DNA from: Actinomycetota bacterium
Lineage (GTDB): Bacteria > Cyanobacteriota > Vampirovibrionia > Obscuribacterales > Obscuribacteraceae
Direction of reading: 5' to 3'
DNA length: 6,446 nucleotides
Assembly (NCBI GenBank): GCA_903970355.1
Contig: CAJCIF010000234.1
Coordinates: 1 to 6,446 of the forward strand
Position numbers and translations under genes: made by a program. Below the pieces are notes generated by a model, which was given only the letters and a program-made list of their open reading frames with translations, was not told the origin of the DNA and did not search any database. Shown in pieces: positions 1-5,117 of the stretch (position 1 is its first letter; each line of letters starts with the position of its first letter).

Positions 1-866
1 TCCTGATTGTGGGTAGCATGGCTTATAGCTTCTTTGACAAAAACCTGGATAACGCCGCGCATTTCGGTGGGCTTCTAGGTGGATTTTTATCTGGACTCTG
101 CCTCCTTCCTGAAGCGGAAATGACCAGCAATTGGAAATTGAAAGAAGGTTTGAGGCTTTCTGTTTTGTTGATCGTCTATGTTGTTTTACTTTGTTCTGCA
201 CGCAGCGCATTTCAAAATAGACCGGATCTGATCGCAGACGATTGTTATAGACAAGCTATTGATTTATTGGGCGACGAAAAGTGTTCAGCCGCTTTACCAC
301 TTTTGAACCGTGCTGTTACTCTCGCTCCCAATAATGCTTTTATCCGCCACGATCGAGCGCGTGCCTATGCTGAATTGAAACAATACGAAAAGGCTCTCGA
401 AGATTGCAATGAAGCACTTAAGATAAGTCCTGACGATAAAATCGCATTTTCCACTCGCGCTTCTGTTTTCCACAAAATAGGAAATTATCAGGAATCGGTC
501 AATGATTTGACTCAAGCAATCAAGCTGAATCCGCAAAACGCAATATTCTTCAATAACCGCGCCTGGAGTTTTGAGGCGATGGGGAAGTACAAGGAGGCTT
601 TAGACGACAGCAACAAAGCTATCCAGTTGGATGGAAATCTTGCAACTGCCTACGACACTCGTGCTGTCGCCTATATTCTATCGTCTCAGTATTCAGCGGC
701 ACTTGCTGATCTCGATAAGGCGATTTCGATCAAAGCAAAAGACAGCACTTATTATTACCATCGCTCAATAGTTTATCGGCATTTAAATGAGCCTTCGCAA
801 TCTGAGGAAGACTTACGCAGACTAAAAAATTTAGAGTATAAACCGGAATCTTGGGAGCCTTTATAG
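1..866 (+). CDS. Rhomboid-family intramembrane serine protease with C-terminal TPR repeats (5' end missing)
   Basis: The reading frame is open to the left edge, and the first complete codon is at 3. The beginning, Asp-Asn-Ala-Ala-His-Phe-Gly-Gly-Leu-Leu-Gly-Gly, is the last catalytic helix of rhomboid proteases. Its His (codon at 60-62) is the general base of the Ser-His dyad, and the GxxxG-like glycines are typical of TM6. The nucleophilic Ser motif would lie left of the window. After a linker comes one more hydrophobic segment (about bases 153-200), then about six consecutive TPR units from about base 234 to 830, with the usual A-Y/L-G-...-A-...-P spacing and 'LNP'/'ISPDD' turns. Rhomboids cut membrane proteins within the bilayer; the TPR tail presumably binds partners or substrates on one face. 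The stop is TAG at 864-866, and the next gene converges from the right with 32 nt between them. The fusion is clear from sequence; activity cannot be judged without the missing Ser. Confidence 0.88.
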   Translation, partial: LIVGSMAYSFFDKNLDNAAHFGGLLGGFLSGLCLLPEAEMTSNWKLKEGLRLSVLLIVYVVLLCSARSAFQNRPDLIADDCYRQAIDLLGDEKCSAALPLLNRAVTLAPNNAFIRHDRARAYAELKQYEKALEDCNEALKISPDDKIAFSTRASVFHKIGNYQESVNDLTQAIKLNPQNAIFFNNRAWSFEAMGKYKEALDDSNKAIQLDGNLATAYDTRAVAYILSSQYSAALADLDKAISIKAKDSTYYYHRSIVYRHLNEPSQSEEDLRRLKNLEYKPESWEPL

Positions 867-898
867 GTAACGAGAGCCCAATCTTTTCTATTCCTATT

Positions 899-1174
899 CT
901 ACTGCTTGTCTTTCGCCATTTGCTTTTTGAAATAGCGAATGACTATATCAGTTGAAGCAAAATTGAGACCGACAACTATAACCAATGTAGAAACCATGAG
1001 TTGCCTTGTGTTGGCGAGGAACATGTCAGGTCGTTTTATAATTAACGGCAGAAGGAAAAGCCAGGCGAGGCAAAATACAGCAACACAGAGGAATGAAATC
1101 TGGAAGCGACGCCATATTTTGATCATTCTCTCGCAGTATTCGCGATTTTCTTCGGCAGGTTTACGGGAAAGCAT
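899..1174 (-). CDS. Small hypothetical protein with two membrane segments
   Basis: This encodes 91 aa of unrecognised family. Residues 1-24 are charged and hydrophilic (Lys-Pro-Ala-Glu-Glu-Asn-Arg-Glu and similar). Two hydrophobic helices follow at about 25-46 and 58-79, separated by a short loop with Lys-Arg-Pro-Asp, and the protein ends in a Lys-rich tail. By the positive-inside rule both ends are probably cytoplasmic. I chose ATG 1174 because AAGGAG lies at 1180-1185 with 5-nt spacing. A longer version from TTG 1243 (114 aa) has no good ribosome site and would overlap the preceding hydrolase gene. The gap to that gene's stop is 52 nt, so it may be the last member of the leftward operon. 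The stop is TAG at 899-901. No function can be assigned. Confidence 0.68.
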   Translation of the reverse strand: MLSRKPAEENREYCERMIKIWRRFQISFLCVAVFCLAWLFLLPLIIKRPDMFLANTRQLMVSTLVIVVGLNFASTDIVIRYFKKQMAKDKQ

Positions 1175-1179
1175 ATCTT

Positions 1180-1185
1180 CTCCTT
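1180..1185 (-). promoter_or_regulatory. Ribosome binding site deciding the start of the small membrane protein
   Basis: On the minus strand this reads AAGGAG, 5 nt before ATG 1174. It is the strongest Shine-Dalgarno match in the leftward gene block and sets the 91-aa start over the longer TTG alternative. Confidence 0.75.
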
Positions 1186-1226
1186 GCAGCCATAATGCTA
1201 CACAGGAAATCCAATTTCTACTAGAC

Positions 1227-1931
1227 CTAAGGAGATTCTCCAAAACTGCAAAGCATTAGTTGCGCCACCAGCTTATTACCTTCATCGGTTAAATGTACAC
1301 CGTCAATAGTCAAAAGTCCCTCTTTCCAATTGAGCGGATTGTTTGTGGCAAGAAAGTTCTGGAAACCTTTTCGGAGATCACAAACAGGTACGTTCAAAGC
1401 TTTGCCGATTTCTCTCACGCATTCAGCAGTTTGATCCAGTTCTGTATCAAGCTTGTTCCCGCCTGCCGTCTTTTCACCGATAACTGTTGGTGTACAAAGC
1501 AACACCTTCGCACCCTTTTTCTGTGCCCTTAAAACCATATATTCAACCTGGTTACGGTAGACCTCTAGAGGAGTTCCTTTTTTGTCTTCACGCTTCCAGA
1601 CATCGTTGATGCCAATATATATGACTACTATGGTCGGATGTCTGGCAAGGACGGTTTTATCAAATCGCTGCATGAGCTGTGCGGCAATGTCGCCAGGAAC
1701 ACCTGCATTGACAACGGTAATGAAGTTTTTACCATGGTCACGTTCCACCACCTGTTTAAACAAGGTTATATATCCAGTGCGCCGTGTTCCACCAGCGGTG
1801 ATACTATCGCCGGCAAACACAATTCGATCGTGAGACCGTAATGGCAGTGTATTTGTTGCATACATCGGACTGCAGATGCTCCATTGCAATATCAAAGCAA
1901 CCAATATCCTAACAAGCCTTCCCATCTGCAT
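1227..1931 (-). CDS. Exported SGNH/GDSL-family hydrolase (lysophospholipase L1-like esterase)
   Basis: The product is 234 aa from ATG 1931. It begins with a signal peptide: Arg-containing n-region, hydrophobic core about residues 7-19, and likely cleavage after the Met-Tyr-Ala at about 23-25. All SGNH blocks are present. Block I Gly-Asp-Ser-Ile-Thr carries nucleophile Ser43, block II Asn-Ala-Gly carries Gly77, block III Gly-Ile-Asn-Asp carries Asn109, and block V Asp-Gly-Val-His holds Asp210 and His213. The family consists of esterases, lipases and acetylesterases acting on lipids or acylated glycans; the substrate here is unknown. The start is chosen at ATG 1931, which overlaps the permease stop by 1 nt (TGATG) and has GAGG 4 nt upstream. 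TTG 1934 sits too close to that site, and ATG 1925 is a possible alternative. The Cys in Ile-Cys-Ser-Pro does not make a convincing lipobox, so a soluble periplasmic or secreted enzyme is more likely than a lipoprotein. Confidence 0.9.
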   Translation of the reverse strand: MQMGRLVRILVALILQWSICSPMYATNTLPLRSHDRIVFAGDSITAGGTRRTGYITLFKQVVERDHGKNFITVVNAGVPGDIAAQLMQRFDKTVLARHPTIVVIYIGINDVWKREDKKGTPLEVYRNQVEYMVLRAQKKGAKVLLCTPTVIGEKTAGGNKLDTELDQTAECVREIGKALNVPVCDLRKGFQNFLATNNPLNWKEGLLTIDGVHLTDEGNKLVAQLMLCSFGESP

Positions 1932-2719
1932 CAAACCTCAACGGCATCAGCGCTGGCCAAACGAATTCGTTCGGCAAGTAAACTGATTCCTACGGTGACG
2001 ATTATCATGAGAGTGCTGAGTGCATTGATCTCAGGGCTAACACCAAACTTCACCAGACTGTAAATTCGCAACGGCAGTGTAGTGCTGCCTACTCCTGCCG
2101 TGAATTGCGTAATGACAAAATCATCTAAAGACAATACAAATGCAAGTAAACAACCAGCGATAATTCCCGGCCAGAGTAGTGGCAACGTAACTTTCATAAA
2201 TGCCTGTACAGGTGGTGCACCCAAATCTTGGGCCGCCTCTTCCAAAGATGGATCGAGGCCTTCCAAACGACCAATGACAGTGAGGGTAACATAGGCGATG
2301 CAAAATACTATGTGAGAGACAATCACCGTAGCAAGACTCAATGAAAGTCCAATCGATACGAACAACATGAGAGCAGAGACTGCTGTTGCCACTTCCGGAA
2401 TAATGATGGGCAAAAACAAGAGTCCGCGGTAAACACCTTTACCAAAGAATTGCAAACGCGATAAACCCACTGCCGCCATGGTGCCCATAACGCCTGCGCA
2501 AGCCACCGATATGATTCCTACTTCAAGACTGTTTGTCAAAGCAGATGCCAGTGAAGCATCGTGGAACAGGACTTGATACCAGTCCAGAGTAAAACCGGTC
2601 CAACGCACTGCTAGTTTTGATTGTTCGAAACTGAAAACAATCAAAATCAAAATAGGCAGATACATGAAGGCATAAATTGCCAAAGCAACTGCATCAAGCC
2701 ATTTATGTTTCGCCAGCAT
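1931..2719 (-). CDS. potC: ABC transporter permease, spermidine/putrescine type (PotC-like)
   Basis: This encodes 262 aa, close to the length of E. coli PotC. It shows the PotC architecture of six membrane helices (first at about 11-31) and the cytoplasmic EAA loop at about 160-186 (Glu-Glu-Ala-Ala-x-x-x-Gly167 ... Leu-Pro180), which docks the ATPase. The block Ser-Leu-Asp-Asp at 197-200 and the stretch Ile-Tyr-Ser-Leu-Val-Lys-Phe-Gly-Val-Ser-Pro-Glu at 219-230 are characteristic of PotC and related permeases. PotC forms the inner-membrane channel together with PotB, the ATPase PotA and the binding protein PotD. None of those partners is in this window, which is unusual because pot genes normally sit together. 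The start ATG 2719 follows the upstream stop by 2 nt and has no visible Shine-Dalgarno, suggesting translational coupling. The last codons overlap the hydrolase start. Substrate could be polyamine or another small cation taken up by this subfamily. Confidence 0.9.
   Translation of the reverse strand: MLAKHKWLDAVALAIYAFMYLPILILIVFSFEQSKLAVRWTGFTLDWYQVLFHDASLASALTNSLEVGIISVACAGVMGTMAAVGLSRLQFFGKGVYRGLLFLPIIIPEVATAVSALMLFVSIGLSLSLATVIVSHIVFCIAYVTLTVIGRLEGLDPSLEEAAQDLGAPPVQAFMKVTLPLLWPGIIAGCLLAFVLSLDDFVITQFTAGVGSTTLPLRIYSLVKFGVSPEINALSTLMIIVTVGISLLAERIRLASADAVEV
1936..1939 (-). promoter_or_regulatory. Ribosome binding site of the SGNH hydrolase, inside the end of the permease gene
   Basis: GAGG on the minus strand lies 4 nt before ATG 1931, within the last codons of the permease gene. 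It favours ATG 1931 over TTG 1934, which would be 1 nt away. Confidence 0.5.
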
Positions 2720-2721
2720 AT

Positions 2722-4449
2722 TTAATCGGTTGCTGCAGAAGCGAGCATATTCTGCATCTCTCGAAGAGGAACAAGATCGCCTTTCTTAGATGCTACTTCT
2801 ATGCCCTGTTCCAGAGTGGCAACCATTTCCTTTCTATTCGAGAGTCCTTCGTAAGCTTTAGCAAGTGCCTGATAGGCAACAGTGTGCATTGGCTTAACTT
2901 CGATTGCCTTTTTCAAATACGGTACTGCATTTGAGTATTCTTGCAGTTCTACCAGGCAACTGCCATAACCATAGTTAGCGAGCAAGTCTTCAGAATCTAT
3001 CTCAAGCACTTGTTTGAACATGTTCATGCGATCCATCACGGCTTGCCGCGTTTGTTTCGACTCTTCTTCCTTTTGTTTTGATGCAGTTGCTTCTTTTGCA
3101 GCTAACTGCATTCGTATGCTCATCGAAATGGCTTTCTCTTCTTCTGCCTTGTCTTTGTCGCCCTTTTGCACGTAGAAGACGGATAGATTTGTATGAGCCA
3201 TAACAGAATCCGGATTTATGGTGGCAAGGTGCTCCATCAACTTTATGGCTTCATCCAGCTGGTTACGCTTCGAGAGAATAACACCAAGAGTTTCATATGC
3301 ATCTTCGAATGTAGGATTCAAGCGCAATGACTTTCTCAATAATGAAACTGATTTGCTTTCTACTTCAGTTTCTGGTTCCGTTGGGTAGAGAGCAAGTGCT
3401 TGTTTGTAAAATCGTTGGGCGCGTTCTTCGGTTGACTCTGTCTTTAGAAATGGCAAGAGCGAGACCGTTAAATCTATTTTGCTGTCTGCTATTTCTGCAT
3501 CTATTTTCTTGCCAACCACTCGCCAATCCCGCTTCACAAGCGCAAATCCAATCATTTTATTCAAAGCCGAGCAATAAGCATTGCTCTTGATCCAACCAAC
3601 TTCCTTGCCTTCCGAAACTATTTTGCTATCGACAGGAAATGGAGTTTTGCAATTGTCACCAGATACCACTCCCACAATTGCACGCGATGGCGAGCCCTGA
3701 CTCTTCACCCTCGCCAAAACTTCCTGCCCAAGAAAACAACCTTTTGTGTAACTGGCAACAGACTCTTCCATACCTGTTTCCGGCAGCAAAAACTCTTGAT
3801 CGAAATCTATTCCAAATTTCAATTGACCGGCTTCGATGCGAGCCGTTTCAAGACTCTCTTCATCGAGATTTGCAAATCCGGCTTCGGAGAGTTTCTGTTC
3901 TGCCACAACAGAAAACTCACTCATGCGAGAACGTGATATCCAGATAAAATAACCAGTTTCACCGGTCACCGATTTTTTGAAGACATGCACGGGTACATCC
4001 CAAATCGTTGTATCAGTGACGTCGTGTTCGCAGCACTCTTTTGCTTTTTCACGTTCAGCCGCTGCGATTGCAAAAGGTGCTTCCGGTCCTTGAATCGCAA
4101 AAAATTCGCCAGTGTTTGTGAGATCCAAAAACTCGACTTTATCCGCAAACCTGTATTCATCGAAATGCGCCAGAATCCGCTCGATTTGTTTTTTCTCGGC
4201 AATAATGCGGAAAGATTTGTGCCGCCTGTAGATATCGAAAACTGCAAGAACGTGAGCTTTGCGGTCCAGGAGACATGTCGGTTGTCCGCAACAAGCCAAT
4301 AGGTTATTCACGTCATTTGTCGTTTGGGACTGCAGGAATCGCGCTGCATCTGCGCCATAAACCTCGATCAATCCATATTCAGAGGCGTGAAAAAAGCCAC
4401 CCCGCTCTCGCAGGGTGGCTAATGTATCTTGCGCTTTCGTTTCGAGCAT
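2722..4449 (-). CDS. YgfZ/GcvT-domain (IBA57-like) Fe-S maturation protein fused to a C-terminal TPR domain
   Basis: The product is 575 aa. Residues about 8-335 are a YgfZ protein: an N-terminal block ending Gly-Leu-Ile-Glu-Val-Tyr-Gly-Ala-Asp ... Gln-Ser-Gln-Thr-Thr-Asn-Asp (26-46), and the signature Lys-Gly-Cys-Phe-Leu-Gly-Gln-Glu at 236-243 with the invariant Cys238. YgfZ (mitochondrial IBA57) is a folate-binding relative of GcvT that helps A-type carriers build [4Fe-4S] clusters, and a carrier gene lies directly upstream. Bacterial YgfZ proteins are usually about 330 aa; the extra 240 residues hold TPR-like helices (about 343-445 and 470-555) interrupted by a charged, probably coiled segment (about 445-470). 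ATG 4449 is the only practical start: a stop lies three codons further upstream, and the N-terminal block is conserved in the family. No good ribosome site is visible (AGG only 2 nt away). Codons 10-20 contain a terminator-like hairpin. The stop is 2 nt from the PotC start. Confidence 0.9.
   Translation of the reverse strand: MLETKAQDTLATLRERGGFFHASEYGLIEVYGADAARFLQSQTTNDVNNLLACCGQPTCLLDRKAHVLAVFDIYRRHKSFRIIAEKKQIERILAHFDEYRFADKVEFLDLTNTGEFFAIQGPEAPFAIAAAEREKAKECCEHDVTDTTIWDVPVHVFKKSVTGETGYFIWISRSRMSEFSVVAEQKLSEAGFANLDEESLETARIEAGQLKFGIDFDQEFLLPETGMEESVASYTKGCFLGQEVLARVKSQGSPSRAIVGVVSGDNCKTPFPVDSKIVSEGKEVGWIKSNAYCSALNKMIGFALVKRDWRVVGKKIDAEIADSKIDLTVSLLPFLKTESTEERAQRFYKQALALYPTEPETEVESKSVSLLRKSLRLNPTFEDAYETLGVILSKRNQLDEAIKLMEHLATINPDSVMAHTNLSVFYVQKGDKDKAEEEKAISMSIRMQLAAKEATASKQKEEESKQTRQAVMDRMNMFKQVLEIDSEDLLANYGYGSCLVELQEYSNAVPYLKKAIEVKPMHTVAYQALAKAYEGLSNRKEMVATLEQGIEVASKKGDLVPLREMQNMLASAATD
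4390..4420 (-). terminator. Intrinsic-terminator-like hairpin inside the 5' coding region of ygfZ-TPR
   Basis: On the minus strand AGCCACCC (4420-4413) pairs with GGGTGGCT (4402-4395). The stem continues inward through a U-G wobble and two G-C pairs to a GAGA tetraloop (GNRA type) at 4409-4406, for 11 pairs in all. A run of T follows directly (4395-4390, the first one paired). The wobble becomes a C-A mismatch in the opposite-strand RNA, so the structure is strand-specific. It starts 84 nt past the Fe-S carrier stop and overlaps codons 10-20 of the next gene. It may end the carrier transcript, act as a translation-dependent attenuator, or be a chance product of the codons; the shape is too regular to ignore. 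Confidence 0.6.
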
Positions 4450-4458
4450 CGCCTGGCT

Positions 4459-4505
4459 CTAACGCCTCGTTTTTATTGACTGACGGGGCGAACTAAAGCC
4501 TCGTT
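4459..4505 (-). repeat. Short imperfect direct repeat flanking the carrier/ygfZ intergenic spacer
   Basis: On the minus strand AACGAGGCTTTAG (4505-4493) recurs as AACGAGGCGTTAG (4471-4459), matching at 12 of 13 positions with a 34-nt offset. The first copy starts inside the carrier stop codon; the second ends 9 nt before the ygfZ ATG and supplies the in-frame stop upstream of it. The second copy's GAGGCGT is also complementary to ACGCCTC just past the terminator-like T run (4388-4382). The origin could be a small tandem duplication; a function is not shown. Confidence 0.5.
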
Positions 4506-4854
4506 ATACGGTAAACGATTGGCCACAGCCGCAGCTGCTCTTGGCTTGCGGGTTCTTAATGGCGAAACCGCGACCTTCGAGACCACCGTGGAAGTCAAGG
4601 GTAGTTCCTTTAAGGTAGATAGCGCTCTTCGGGTCTACAAAGACCTTAACCCCGTGCGCTTCAATTACGTTGTCATTTTCCTGGGCATTGTCGAAACCCA
4701 ATCCATACGACATACCTGAGCAACCGCCACCGCGAATCTCCAGGCGGAGACCGGAAGTGCCAGGCTCGTTGGCTTGGAGCTTTTTGATTTCCTCGGCAGC
4801 AGCCTCTGAAATACTGAGAAGCTCTGGCGCTGTTTTCGTAACGGATTCTGTCAT
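4504..4854 (-). CDS. A-type iron-sulfur cluster carrier (IscA/SufA/ErpA family)
   Basis: The product is 116 aa, full length for the family. It has the HesB/IscA fold signature: Gly-Gly-Gly-Cys45-Ser-Gly-Met-Ser-Tyr, the Val-Asp-Pro-Lys-Ser and Leu-Asp-Phe core, and the C-terminal Ser-Ser-Cys108-Gly-Cys110-Gly-Gln-Ser-Phe. The three Cys are the cluster ligands. These cytoplasmic proteins receive Fe-S clusters from an IscU/SufB scaffold and deliver them, usually as [4Fe-4S], to target enzymes. The Leu-Glu-Gly-x-x-Phe segment leans towards ErpA, while Cys-Ser-Gly-Met and Leu-Asp-Phe lean towards IscA, so I do not choose a symbol. ATG 4854 has GAGG 8 nt upstream (4866-4863). It is the first gene of the leftward block; the ygfZ-TPR gene follows after 54 nt and is its natural functional partner. 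The upstream region carries a perfect inverted repeat around a -10-like element. Confidence 0.95.
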   Translation of the reverse strand: MTESVTKTAPELLSISEAAAEEIKKLQANEPGTSGLRLEIRGGGCSGMSYGLGFDNAQENDNVIEAHGVKVFVDPKSAIYLKGTTLDFHGGLEGRGFAIKNPQAKSSCGCGQSFTV

Positions 4855-4862
4855 TCTGAATT

Positions 4863-4866
4863 CCTC
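4863..4866 (-). promoter_or_regulatory. Ribosome binding site of the A-type Fe-S carrier
   Basis: GAGG, within AGAGAGGAA on the minus strand, lies 8 nt before ATG 4854 and confirms that start. Confidence 0.65.
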
Positions 4867-4878
4867 TCTTTTCGCTCA

Positions 4879-4910
4879 CATAAGCCAAAAGTCAATTCTA
4901 CAGGCTTATG
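4879..4910 (-). promoter_or_regulatory. Perfect inverted repeat around a -10-like element: candidate operator/promoter of the Fe-S carrier operon
   Basis: CATAAGCC (4879-4886) and GGCTTATG (4903-4910) form a perfect 8-bp inverted repeat with a 16-bp spacer. On the minus strand the spacer contains TAGAAT (4900-4895), a 5/6 match to the sigma70 -10 box, which would put the start of transcription near 4888 and leave a leader of about 34 nt. No convincing -35 hexamer lies at 16-18 nt, as expected for a promoter needing or blocked by a regulator. The half-site spacing of 24 bp (about two helical turns) fits a dimeric DNA-binding protein. The alternative is an RNA hairpin, if transcription starts further upstream. 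Confidence 0.4.
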
Positions 4911-4996
4911 CCACACCTACTTTAACATATGACAACGTCCATTGCGTAACGGTAACGATTTCTTAGCCCAGCCAGCTTTGGTTTTAAAAGAAAGTT

Positions 4997-5025
4997 TTGA
5001 AGAGAGTTCTAAAGAGCATTTTATT
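4997..5025 (+). promoter_or_regulatory. Weak sigma70-like promoter candidate for the acyltransferase gene
   Basis: TTGAAG (4997-5002) and TTTATT (5020-5025) are separated by 17 bp, each matching the consensus at 4 of 6 positions. It is the best-spaced pair I found on the plus strand in the divergent region, and would leave a leader of roughly 85 nt. Confidence 0.25.
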
Positions 5026-5117
5026 TGAGCCGGTTCATTGATGGCCAGATGTGACTGGCTAATTCTTGATAGCCCGTTTAGGATCTTGCCAATTCAGTAA
5101 AAGACACATCCCCAAAA

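Noticed and set aside
851..888. Possible terminator after the rhomboid-TPR gene: TTGGG pairing with CCCAA, followed by TCTTTTCT
   Set aside because: Only a 5-bp stem with a 21-nt interior that does not pair well, and a broken T run; too weak to call.
1231..1241. Palindrome GGAGA-T-TCTCC at the end of the SGNH hydrolase gene
   Set aside because: Very short with no loop room and no T run on either strand; explained by coding sequence.
939..1259. Plus-strand open frame of 106 codons opposite the small membrane protein
   Set aside because: Its composition is not protein-like for any family I know, it lacks a ribosome site, and the opposite strand has a well-initiated gene with clear membrane helices.
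1860..1931. Lipoprotein signal for the SGNH hydrolase through the Cys in Ile-Cys-Ser-Pro
   Set aside because: The residues before Cys (Trp-Ser-Ile) do not fit a lipobox; an ordinary cleavage after Met-Tyr-Ala fits better.
3966..4302. Open frames of 93 and 105 codons overlapping the ygfZ region in other frames
   Set aside because: They are shadows of the YgfZ domain, whose family motifs run through the main frame without interruption.
4476..4509. Plus-strand TTGACT and TTATAC as a promoter antisense to the Fe-S carrier
   Set aside because: The spacing is 22 bp, outside the usual 16-19 bp.
4946..4957. Tandem hexamer GTAACG-GTAACG upstream of the Fe-S carrier gene
   Set aside because: Only two copies of six bases; it could be a regulator half-site pair, but nothing else supports it.
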